From: CALMEC01 sp031372145
Lineage (GTDB): Bacteria; Actinomycetota; Thermoleophilia; Miltoncostaeales; Miltoncostaeaceae
Assembly (NCBI GenBank): GCA_031372145.1
Contig: JANMKR010000007.1
Location: 1 to 22,716 of the forward strand
Length of the DNA stretch: 22,716 bases
Direction: 5' to 3'
Below are positions 1 through 6,195 of the stretch, piece after piece (the first letter of the stretch is position 1; each line of letters begins with the position of its first letter). The position numbers and the translations under genes were made by a program. The notes beneath the pieces were generated by a model. It saw only the letters and a program-made list of their open reading frames with translations, had not been told where the DNA came from and ran no database searches.

Positions 1-247
1 CCGCCATCAACGCCGCGCCCTTGCCGAAGTTGCGACGCAGGACGATCACCCGGACCTCAGACTCGGTGGCTGCGAGCTGCTCGAGCACCTCGGTGCTGCC
101 GTCGGTCGACCCGTCGTCGACGAACACCACCTCCGCGGGACGCCCCAGTCCCCAAACGACGGGAAGCACCTCATCCAGCAGCGGACGCAACGATTCGCGC
201 TCGTTGAAGACCGGGATCACGAGCGAGACGGATGCCAGGGGAGCCAT
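1..247 (-). CDS. GT2 family glycosyltransferase, N-terminal fragment (cut by window edge)
   Basis: The reverse strand reads from an ATG at 247 to the window edge, about 82 codons. It begins MAPLASVSLVIPVFNERESL and continues with VVFVDDGSTDGS and then VIVLRRNFGKGAALMA. This is the classic N-terminal half of a GT-A fold family 2 transferase of the dolichol/undecaprenyl-phosphate sugar transferase type. It has the PVFNE nucleotide-binding strand, the DDGSTDGS motif and the RNFGKGAAL helix. Such enzymes move a sugar from a nucleotide donor to a polyprenyl phosphate or glycan at the membrane. The donor-binding DXD and any C-terminal membrane segments lie outside the window, so substrate cannot be inferred. 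It is divergent from moeA and only about 20 nt from the decayed end of the repeat array. I saw no Shine-Dalgarno sequence. Confidence 0.85.
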   Translation of the reverse strand, partial: MAPLASVSLVIPVFNERESLRPLLDEVLPVVWGLGRPAEVVFVDDGSTDGSTEVLEQLAATESEVRVIVLRRNFGKGAALMA

Positions 248-267
248 TCCGAGCGATGCTACTTACA

Positions 268-634
268 CGGGGCCCGCAGGCGGCTCAGGCACCCAACAGC
301 CACGACGGAGGCGGCTTATAAATCCAGCCGCCGAGAACGCTTGAGTGGCCCGACGGGCCGCGAAGAGGCCGCCCAAGAGCCGTGTTCGAGGCGGCGTATA
401 AATCCAGCCGCCATCAGCGCTTGAGGCCCGAAGGGGCTCATAGGCCGCCCAAGAGCCGTGTCGGAGGCGGCGTATAATCCAGCCGCCATCAGCGCTTGAG
501 GCCCGAAGGGGCTCATAGGCCGCCCAAGAGCCGTGCTGAGGGCGGCGTATAAATCCAGCCGCCGCCGACGTTTGGCCCTGACCGCAGGGCGGGCCATAGG
601 CCGCCCAAGAGCCGTGTCGGAGGCGGCGTATAGT
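268..634 (+). repeat. Array 1 of a ~80-bp hairpin-bearing tandem repeat, oriented toward moeA
   Basis: This fills the whole divergent gap between the GT2 gene and moeA. A TATA-like core recurs at 317, 397, 473, 548 and 629, so periods are 80, 76, 75 and 81 bp. Each full unit has, in order: GGCGGC, then GTATAAATCC or a close variant, then AGCCGCC, which together form an inverted repeat; a 7-nt linker ending in ACG or GCG; a second hairpin with a variable stem (345-361, 422-440, 497-515, 575-590); then AGGCCGCCCAAGAGCCGTG; then a 5-nt spacer (TTCGA, TCGGA or CTGAG) leading into the next GGCGGC. Units 2 and 3 are nearly identical. A decayed unit lies at 268-316, where CCCAACAGCCACGACGGA replaces the consensus box. 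The last copy is a half unit, ending in TATAGT with no following GCCGCC. No protein is plausible here. The same family recurs at 4420-4640 on the other strand. Confidence 0.92.
629..634 (+). promoter_or_regulatory. Probable -10 box of moeA, donated by the last repeat unit
   Basis: TATAGT fits the TAnnnT -10 consensus. It lies 6 nt before the GTG at 641, the spacing expected if transcription begins at or just before the start codon. No Shine-Dalgarno sequence sits between them, so moeA is probably a leaderless mRNA, which is common in actinobacteria. The hexamer is the TATA core of the terminal repeat half unit. A -35 element is not obvious. Confidence 0.5.
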
Positions 635-640
635 CACCCC

Positions 641-1840
641 GTGGCTGAGCTGCTGTCGTATGAAGAGGCGCTTGCCACGGTGTTGGCCGCATGCACACCG
701 GTCGGCACGGAACGGATCGCGTTGTCGGCCGCGTCGGGACGGGTCCTTGCGGTGGCACCGCGGGTGACCTCGCCGCTACCGCCGTTCGCAAACAGCGCGA
801 TGGACGGATTCGCCCTCCGGGCAGCGGACGTCCCCGACGGGGGCGGGCGACTCCCGCTGGCGCAGGCGGTGCCGGCCGGCACCGATCCGGCTCCGCTGCA
901 ACCGGGGTTCGCCGCACCGATCGCAACCGGCGGACCGATTCCGGTCGGCGCCGACACGGTCGTCCCCATTGAGCAGGCCACGCGGGCGGACGGGCACGTG
1001 ACGTTACCCGGAGGTCTCGTTCAAGGCGCACATGTACGCCTGGCCGGGAGCGACCTGCCGCCAGGCCCCTCACCGCTGTCGCCCGGAGTCCGGCTCGACC
1101 CCGCAGCCGGTGCGGTGCTCGCGGCGATCGGCGCGGTCGAAGTGGAGGTGTTTCGTCGCCCGACGATCACCGTGCTCGCCACCGGGTCGGAACTCGTGCC
1201 CCCGGATGCGATGCCCGGCCCGGCGCAGATCCGCGATGCCAACTCCACGGCGCTCGCCTGGGCCCACGCGCGCTCCGGCGCGGACGTTCGCCAGGTGGGC
1301 ATCGCCACCGACGACCCAGACGCGCTGCGGGCGCTGCTGCAGGATGCGCTCAACGCGGATGTCGTCGTCACGTGCGCGGGGGTGTCGGTCGGTGAGCGGG
1401 ATCTGGTGCGGGCGACCCTGGCCGAACTCGGCGTGGAGCCCCGATTTTGGGGTATCGATCTGAAGCCCGGCAAGCCGGTTGCATTCGCCATGGCAGGTGA
1501 CGTCCCGGTCATCGCTCTGCCCGGCAACCCGGCATCGGCGCTCGTGTGCTCCGCGCTCATCGCAGAGCCCGCAACCCGGGCGCGGGGGGGTTGGTCCGAG
1601 CCCGCACCGGCGTGGGAGCACGCAACCGCAGGCCAGGGCTGGCCGCCCGCCGAAGGGCGGATGCACGCAGTGCGGTGCCGCCTCGAGGCCGGCCCGACGC
1701 ACCTCGTGGCCACGCCGACCGGCGACCAGCGTTCGCACCGAATCGGTTCCATGGTCGGCGCCACAGCGCTTGCCCTCGTCGAGCCACACCGGCTCGTGCA
1801 TCCGGGCGAAGCCGTCCGCATCACCCGGACCGGCGAGTAA
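641..1840 (+). CDS. moeA: Molybdopterin molybdenumtransferase MoeA
   Basis: MoeA inserts molybdate into adenylylated molybdopterin, the last step of molybdenum cofactor synthesis, in the cytoplasm. The product is about 399 aa, the usual family length. The N-terminus (VAELLSYEEALATVL) leads into LPPFANSAMDGFALRAAD, the conserved MoeA domain I signature. The MPT-binding domain has TVLATGSELV, then CAGVSVGERDLV (the family's GGVSVGxxD loop), then LKPGKPVAFA and ALPGNPASALV. A small C-terminal beta domain follows. The frame stays open upstream to 533, but that extension is repeat DNA. The GTG at 641 gives the normal N-terminus and sits just after a -10-like box, so it is chosen. It is not in an operon with moaC/mogA, which lie about 5 kb away. 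Its stop is 1 nt from the stop of the convergent tetR gene. Confidence 0.95.
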   Translation: MAELLSYEEALATVLAACTPVGTERIALSAASGRVLAVAPRVTSPLPPFANSAMDGFALRAADVPDGGGRLPLAQAVPAGTDPAPLQPGFAAPIATGGPIPVGADTVVPIEQATRADGHVTLPGGLVQGAHVRLAGSDLPPGPSPLSPGVRLDPAAGAVLAAIGAVEVEVFRRPTITVLATGSELVPPDAMPGPAQIRDANSTALAWAHARSGADVRQVGIATDDPDALRALLQDALNADVVVTCAGVSVGERDLVRATLAELGVEPRFWGIDLKPGKPVAFAMAGDVPVIALPGNPASALVCSALIAEPATRARGGWSEPAPAWEHATAGQGWPPAEGRMHAVRCRLEAGPTHLVATPTGDQRSHRIGSMVGATALALVEPHRLVHPGEAVRITRTGE

Positions 1841-1841
1841 G

Positions 1842-2609
1842 TCAGCCCTTCTTCTTCTTCTTTTTCTTCTTCTTCTTGGGTTCGTCGCCCTGATCGTCGT
1901 CGAGTGCCTGCGCCACAGCGGCGGTGTCTGCCTGAGAGACGGGGACAGGGTCCGCCGGCGTCAGGACGTCCTCACGGTCCACAACCGGGGCCGGGGCCTG
2001 AAGTCGGGGAATCGGGTCTGGCCGAGGTGTCATGGGCGCGGGTGCGACAACCTGGACCGCCGCCAGAATCTGATCCCGCCACACCTGCGCAAAACCGGGC
2101 GCGGTCGGATCAACGCCCAACAGGCGGGCAGCGCCGGGGTGCGACACCGGAAACCAGCACATCGAAAGCGCGACGAGGGCCACGTTGTCCCGCTGATCGC
2201 CCAAACCGTCCAAGGCGTCGCGTAGCGCCTCGGCATGTGGTTCGCCCGACACGATGCCGTTCTCGCGGTCGATCAGCTTGACGAGCGATGTGCGTGACGT
2301 GAGCAGCGCGAGGAACGCATCCACCGTTTCTTGGACGCGCTCGGCAGGGGTCCGTCGCGTGTCGCCGTCGCGGGCACGCAGCGTCTCAGCCAAAATGCGC
2401 AACGTGGCCGCAGCGCGCTCCACAACCACGCGATAGAGCGCCTCCTTCGTGCCGAAGAAGTACCCCGGCGTTCCCCGCGAGACACCGGCAGCCGCACCCA
2501 CCTGCGCCATCGTGACCGCATCGAACCCGTGCTCGGCGAACAAGGTCTCCGCGGCATCGAGAATTGCGGCGCGTGATCGATCCGCGTCACGCTGCTTGGG
2601 CTGGTCCAT
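1842..2609 (-). CDS. TetR/AcrR-family regulator with proline-rich, decalysine C-terminal tail
   Basis: This is a ligand-responsive transcriptional repressor. Residues about 12-60 form the TetR helix-turn-helix: AAILDAAETLFAEHGFDAVT, then the recognition segment GVSRGTPGYFFGTKEALY. A helical ligand and dimerisation domain follows to about residue 190. The last 65 or so residues are unlike the family: a disordered Pro/Ala/Asp-rich stretch ending DDDQGDEP, then ten lysines and a glycine. The start at 2609 is preceded by GGGAGG and gives a typical length before the first helix. An in-frame ATG at 2636 would lie inside the palindromic operator, so it is less likely. The gene follows the M28-like gene by 55 nt, with its own operator between, which suggests autoregulation. 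Its effector and other targets cannot be told from the sequence. Confidence 0.9.
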   Translation of the reverse strand: MDQPKQRDADRSRAAILDAAETLFAEHGFDAVTMAQVGAAAGVSRGTPGYFFGTKEALYRVVVERAAATLRILAETLRARDGDTRRTPAERVQETVDAFLALLTSRTSLVKLIDRENGIVSGEPHAEALRDALDGLGDQRDNVALVALSMCWFPVSHPGAARLLGVDPTAPGFAQVWRDQILAAVQVVAPAPMTPRPDPIPRLQAPAPVVDREDVLTPADPVPVSQADTAAVAQALDDDQGDEPKKKKKKKKKKG

Positions 2610-2626
2610 GGGCCTCCCGTCGTACG

Positions 2627-2646
2627 AGCTTGTCATGTGACAAGCT
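2627..2646. promoter_or_regulatory. Palindromic operator, probably bound by the adjacent TetR
   Basis: A perfect inverted repeat, AGCTTGTCA then 2 nt then TGACAAGCT, lies 17 nt upstream of the preferred tetR start. Nine-bp arms around a short centre match typical TetR-family operators. It abuts the -10-like TAGACT, so bound repressor would block transcription start. Confidence 0.8.
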
Positions 2647-2652
2647 AGTCTA
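2647..2652 (-). promoter_or_regulatory. Possible -10 box of tetR
   Basis: On the minus strand TAGACT (TAnnnT type) immediately precedes the palindromic operator and lies 37 nt before the preferred start. A convincing -35 box is not visible, so this rests on the hexamer and its position beside the operator. Confidence 0.35.
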
Positions 2653-2664
2653 CGTCACGGACGG

Positions 2665-4377
2665 TCAGCGTGCAGTCCGGATTCGGCCCCGCACCAGCCC
2701 CTTGCGCGCCCGAAATGCGACGAGCGTGCTGAGCGACCACACGCAGACGCCGACGAGGACCGCGAGCACCGGGCCCGCGAGGCCCCTGGCGCCGGACACG
2801 GATGTCTCGCAGAGGTACCAGACCGCAAACAGCGGGTTGCGGTGGATGTCCGATGACGTCGTCGCCACCACCGCGATCGGCGCCGCCACCGCCAGGGCTG
2901 CCAGCGCCACCACCTGCCAGCGGCGGGGAGCCACGGTCGCAGCCAGCGCGGCGTGCGCAGCCGGCAAGATCAACACGAGGGCGAAGGGTGTGAGCCACCA
3001 CGCCACGAGGGTGATGAGGGCGAGCCACACCAACGCGCCCGCCGCCTCGGCCGGGGGGTTCGCACCCGTCGCGTTGACCCGGGGGCGAACCCACATCCAC
3101 AACACGAACGACACGAGACCCAGCATCAGCATGACGAGGAGCGCACGGCTCCCAAACGCGATTTCGGCGGGTGGTGGCGGCCGGCCCACGTTGGGGGCGC
3201 GCAGCACACCCCACATCGTGAGCAGATGCGCGAGGAACAACACGAGGAGCGGACACGCGAAACGCCAGGCAACCGCCCGCAGACCAACCGACAACCGCAC
3301 CCTGGCGCGCCGAACGCGCGCGGCCGCATCGAGCGCCATCACCAGCAGCGGGAGCGCCAACAACAGCAGCGCAAGTCGCCCGACGGACGGACGCAGGATC
3401 TTGCCGGCGTACGCGAGCGCCGCGTCGGGCGCGTTGGCACGGTCGATCGCGTCGAGACGGTTGATCAGCTCCAGCGTCGCGGTCCCAGCGGCATCAACCC
3501 GCAGTGGGTCGAGCGGGGACGTCTCGGAGGGCAACACCGCCTCATCCCGCGCAGCGAGCGTCACTGCTGGAACACTCAGATCGATCGCCGCTCGCTGGTC
3601 ACCACGGGTCTCGGGTGCGGCCAGGCGGACGAGCTGCTCGCGCAGCGCGGGCAAGGGACTCGGGACGAAGCCTGCACTTTGCACGGATCGCGCCGCGAGC
3701 TGACGAAGGGCAAGCGCCTGCCGACCTGCACCTCCGGACCAGATGTGCATCTCGCGCCCGGTGCCGTCGGCGGGAGCGTCCAGGACGATGACGCCCGCGA
3801 TGCGCGATCGCTCGACGGTGCTGAGATACCAGCGAAGCCCCGCATTGCCGAGCGACGTTCCATCCACGGACAGAAAAATGAGGCGGTGGCGATAGGTGCT
3901 CTTCGCCGTTGTGCGAGCGAGTTCGACCAGGATCGCCGTGCTTGACGCGCCACCCTCCACACCGCGAGGCGTGTCGCGCGGAGCGACGATCACGATGTTG
4001 CGTTTGGACGGGACCTGGGCTTTCGCCGGCTGCGTGAAGAACACGTTGGTGAGCGACACCGCGTCGCCACCTGCGGTTCGCGCCACGAATGCCTGCGTCG
4101 CGACCCGCACCCCTTGGTTGGTATCAGGCAGTGCCGAAAGCCGCGTTTGAACCCACTCGAGCGCCTTCTGCGCGCCAGGTGTCCCGGGTGCGCGCTGCGG
4201 AGCGGCAGCCGCGAGATCGGCGGCAGCCTTGACGGCGTCCGTCGCGGTGAAGGTCGCGACGCCGTTCGGCTCGACATCGTTCGGTGGCGGCTCGAGCGTC
4301 AGGAATGCCACCAGGAGCGCGACGACCGCCACGAGCCAGGCTTGGAGATAGAGGCGTCTGTTGAGCATCGGCGACAC
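2665..4377 (-). CDS. Polytopic membrane protein with degenerate M28 peptidase-like domain
   Basis: The 570-aa product has one N-terminal membrane segment (about 12-28), an extracytoplasmic domain (about 30-325), then about seven membrane segments (333-351, 371-392, 410-430, 446-464, 464-481, 487-506, 533-555). The soluble domain follows the M28 aminopeptidase plan: a substrate-entry helix with ERAPG-like QRAPGTPGAQKAL, then NIVIVAPRDT, then GGASSTAILVELAR, then HRLIFLSVDGTSLGNAGLRWYL. Where active M28 enzymes have HxD, an aspartate in GADDNASG and a Glu-Glu pair, this protein has PRD, GVEGGASS and DGT. Most zinc ligands therefore look lost, and it may bind peptide or act as a membrane scaffold rather than cleave. 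The start is GTG 4377, or ATG 4368; both sit beside a strong hairpin. Repeat array 2 lies just upstream and may supply its promoter. Confidence 0.8.
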   Translation of the reverse strand: MSPMLNRRLYLQAWLVAVVALLVAFLTLEPPPNDVEPNGVATFTATDAVKAAADLAAAAPQRAPGTPGAQKALEWVQTRLSALPDTNQGVRVATQAFVARTAGGDAVSLTNVFFTQPAKAQVPSKRNIVIVAPRDTPRGVEGGASSTAILVELARTTAKSTYRHRLIFLSVDGTSLGNAGLRWYLSTVERSRIAGVIVLDAPADGTGREMHIWSGGAGRQALALRQLAARSVQSAGFVPSPLPALREQLVRLAAPETRGDQRAAIDLSVPAVTLAARDEAVLPSETSPLDPLRVDAAGTATLELINRLDAIDRANAPDAALAYAGKILRPSVGRLALLLLALPLLVMALDAAARVRRARVRLSVGLRAVAWRFACPLLVLFLAHLLTMWGVLRAPNVGRPPPPAEIAFGSRALLVMLMLGLVSFVLWMWVRPRVNATGANPPAEAAGALVWLALITLVAWWLTPFALVLILPAAHAALAATVAPRRWQVVALAALAVAAPIAVVATTSSDIHRNPLFAVWYLCETSVSGARGLAGPVLAVLVGVCVWSLSTLVAFRARKGLVRGRIRTAR

Positions 4378-4396
4378 CCCACGGCGCCCGTGGGGT
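4376..4396 (-). promoter_or_regulatory. Perfect hairpin at the translation start of the M28-like gene
   Basis: ACCCCACGG and CCGTGGGGT form a 9-bp perfect stem around a 3-nt loop. On the mRNA the 3' arm overlaps the GTG start at 4377 and lies 8 nt before the alternative ATG at 4368. It could mask ribosome access. It lacks a U-run, so it is not a standard terminator. Confidence 0.6.
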
Positions 4397-4419
4397 CCTG
4401 TTTGGTATCACACGGGTGG

Positions 4420-4425
4420 ACCATA
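4420..4425 (-). promoter_or_regulatory. Possible -10 box of the M28-like gene at the end of repeat array 2
   Basis: TATGGT on the minus strand fits TAnnnT and occupies exactly the position of TATAGT at the end of array 1. Transcription from about 7 nt downstream would give a leader of roughly 35 nt that contains the 4376-4396 hairpin. The GTG at the TATAGT-equivalent distance is followed at once by a stop, so this gene cannot be leaderless in the same way as moeA. Confidence 0.4.
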
Positions 4426-4620
4426 CGCCGCCCTCAGCACGGCACTTGGGTGGCCTATGAGCCACCCTCCGGGCGGCTCAAACGCTGATGGCGGCTGGAT
4501 TCATACGCCGCCTCGAACACGGCTCTTGGGTGGCCTATTCGCGGCCCTGCGGGCCACTCAAACGTTCTCGGCGGCTGGATTTCATACGCCGCCCTCAGCA
4601 CGGCTCTTGGACGGTTTCTG

Positions 4621-4640
4621 CAGCCACCTGTCGGTGGCTG
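4621..4640. promoter_or_regulatory. Perfect 8-bp hairpin, distal unit of repeat array 2, upstream of otsA
   Basis: CAGCCACC and GGTGGCTG pair perfectly around a 4-nt loop. By position relative to the CCAAGAGCCGTG box it is the variable hairpin of the outermost repeat unit. It also lies 40 nt before the otsA start and would fall in the otsA leader if transcription begins upstream of it. No U-run follows. Confidence 0.65.
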
Positions 4641-4664
4641 TGAGAGAGTGGGCGACCGGCGTCC

Positions 4665-4670
4665 GGAGGG
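4665..4670 (+). promoter_or_regulatory. Shine-Dalgarno sequence of otsA
   Basis: GGAGGG lies 9 nt before the ATG at 4680. It fixes that start, which also gives the canonical LILVSNRGP N-terminus of family GT20. Confidence 0.8.
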
Positions 4671-4679
4671 CTGAGCGGT

Positions 4680-6185
4680 ATGCAATCCCTGATTCTCGTG
4701 TCCAATCGCGGTCCCGCCACGTTCGAGCGGCGAGGGCGGCGGCCGCGCACGATGACACGCGGTGGTGGTGGGCTCGTCAGCGCGCTCACCGGCCTGATCG
4801 AGCATCAGCCGGCACTGTGGGTCTCGGCCGCGATCACGCCCGAAGACGCGGTCGTGGCCGACGAAGCGGGCGGCGGGTCGTTTGAGCTGCCCGACATCGG
4901 CGTCGGGACGCGTGGCAGGTTCGTCGTGCTCGACCCGGAGACCTATCACGCCTACTACAACGTCATCGCCAACCCGATGCTGTGGTTCATCCAGCACTAC
5001 CTGTGGGACCTGTCCAACGCCCCGGACGTGCGTCGGGAGGAACTCGACGCGTGGGAGTACGGCTACGTCGCGGCCAACCACGCGTTCGCCGAGGCGGTGA
5101 TCGCCGAGCTGCCGACGCGACCGGACGCCGTGGTGATGATGCATGACTACCACCTGTACGTCGCCCCCAGCATGATCCGTGCGGCGCGTCCGGATGCGCT
5201 CCTGCATTTCTTCGTGCACATCCCATGGCCCCAGCCCGACGCCTGGCGCGTGTTGCCCCCCCACATCCGCGAGACGATCCTGCGGGGACTGCTCGCCAAC
5301 GACATCGTCGCGTTCCACACCCGTCGCTATGCCCGCAACTTCCTGCTGACGTGCGAGGAACTGCTGGACATCCAGGTCGACTATCGGCGTCGGCAGATCT
5401 CGTGGGACGGCCGCGAGGTGTGGGTGCGCTCGTATCCGATCTCGATCAACGCGCCGCTGTTCCAGACGATGTCCAAGGGATCCGAGGTGGCGGCCGAGGA
5501 GGAGCACGTCCTGCGTCGACGCCGCAGATACCTGGTGTGCCGGATTGACCGGACGGACCTGTCCAAGAACATCCTGCGCGGGTTCAAGGCATTCGACCGG
5601 TTCCTCGATCAGCACCCCGAGTTCGCCGAACAGATCACGTTTCTCGCCATGTTGCAGCCCTCGCGACAGGACGTCGACGAATACGTCGAGTACGTCCAGA
5701 AGATCCGTGATCTGGTCAGCTACATCAACACCAAACACGGCAACACCGACTGGATGCCGATCGATCTGCGCTTCGAGAGCAACCTCGCGCGCGCGGTCGC
5801 GATGTACAAGCACTACGACGTGCTGATGGTCAACCCGGTGTTCGACGGGATGAACCTGGTCGCGAAAGAGGCGCCGATCGTCAACGAACGCGACGGCGTG
5901 CTGATCCTGTCCGAGAACACCGGGGTGCACGAGGAGATCGGGTCGTTCGCCCTGTCGGTCAACCCGTTCGACATCGAATCCCAGGCGGCGGCGCTCTACG
6001 AAGCCTTGACGATGGATCCAGCCGAACGTGCCAGCAGGGCCGAACACATGAAACGCATCGTCAACGAGAACGACGTCACCAAGTGGTTGGCGGCCCAGCA
6101 GGCGGACATCACACGGAAATTGAGTGGTCCCGCCCGTAAGTCCGCCAACGCGTCGCGTACGAAACCGAGTAGCGAACTTCCGTGA
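4680..6185 (+). CDS. otsA: Trehalose-6-phosphate synthase-like glycosyltransferase (GT20)
   Basis: GT20 retaining enzymes join glucose from a nucleotide sugar to glucose-6-phosphate to make trehalose-6-phosphate, a compatible-solute precursor. Family marks in order: LILVSNRGP at the N-terminus, GGGGLVSALTGL, YYNVIANPMLWFIQHY (sugar-phosphate pocket), MMHDYHLYVAP, FFVHIPWP, then the nucleotide-binding RIDRTDLSKN and DGMNLVAKEAPIVN. The usual RLDYTKG loop is replaced by RTDLSKN, about two residues longer; this marks a divergent subfamily whose donor or acceptor may differ (for example glycerol-3-phosphate or a pseudo-sugar). The length of 501 aa is normal. There is no otsB phosphatase in the window. 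moaC begins 10 nt after its stop, so the three genes otsA-moaC-mogA are probably co-transcribed. The family call is firm; the exact substrate is inferred. Confidence 0.85.
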   Translation: MQSLILVSNRGPATFERRGRRPRTMTRGGGGLVSALTGLIEHQPALWVSAAITPEDAVVADEAGGGSFELPDIGVGTRGRFVVLDPETYHAYYNVIANPMLWFIQHYLWDLSNAPDVRREELDAWEYGYVAANHAFAEAVIAELPTRPDAVVMMHDYHLYVAPSMIRAARPDALLHFFVHIPWPQPDAWRVLPPHIRETILRGLLANDIVAFHTRRYARNFLLTCEELLDIQVDYRRRQISWDGREVWVRSYPISINAPLFQTMSKGSEVAAEEEHVLRRRRRYLVCRIDRTDLSKNILRGFKAFDRFLDQHPEFAEQITFLAMLQPSRQDVDEYVEYVQKIRDLVSYINTKHGNTDWMPIDLRFESNLARAVAMYKHYDVLMVNPVFDGMNLVAKEAPIVNERDGVLILSENTGVHEEIGSFALSVNPFDIESQAAALYEALTMDPAERASRAEHMKRIVNENDVTKWLAAQQADITRKLSGPARKSANASRTKPSSELP

Positions 6186-6195
6186 AATGAGGCCG

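Larger units (their letters stand above)
4420..4640 (-). repeat. Array 2 of the hairpin repeat family, oriented toward the M28-like gene
   Basis: Read on the minus strand this carries the same units as array 1. The GTATR core recurs at 4584-4587, 4503-4506 and 4423-4426 (periods 81 and 80 bp). CCAAGAGCCGTG, or CCAAGTGCCGTG in one copy, precedes each GGCGGC. AGCCGCC follows the core in the two internal copies. The variable hairpins are at 4621-4640, 4541-4557 and 4458-4480. The array ends gene-side in GGCGGCGTATGGTCC then ACCCGTG, matching the array 1 end (GGCGGCGTATAGTC then ACCCCGTG) with few differences. The core here is TATGAA rather than TATAAA. The block occupies most of the divergent gap between the M28-like gene and otsA. 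Nothing else is recognisable in that gap apart from the hairpin at 4376-4396 and the otsA ribosome binding site. Confidence 0.92.

Noticed and set aside
268..634. CRISPR-like periodic repeats
   Set aside because: The period is about 80 bp, conserved segments run through most of the unit, and the variable parts are self-complementary hairpins rather than unique spacers. No cas genes are present.
263..637. Minus-strand frames inside array 1 (repeated LRHGSWAAYEPL peptide)
   Set aside because: The peptide repeat only mirrors the DNA repeat; there is no ribosome binding site and no match to array 2 as a protein.
533..640. N-terminal extension of moeA (open frame from 533)
   Set aside because: It translates repeat DNA (RAAYKSSRRRRLAL) and adds 36 residues before the normal MoeA start; openness is a GC-rich artefact.
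1845..1877. Pyrimidine tract after moeA as an intrinsic terminator
   Set aside because: No hairpin precedes it and it is the codon run for the TetR lysine tail on the other strand.
2564..3703. 379-codon open frame antisense to the M28-like gene
   Set aside because: The product is low-complexity (Ser/Arg/Ala) with no domain, while the opposite strand encodes clear membrane helices.
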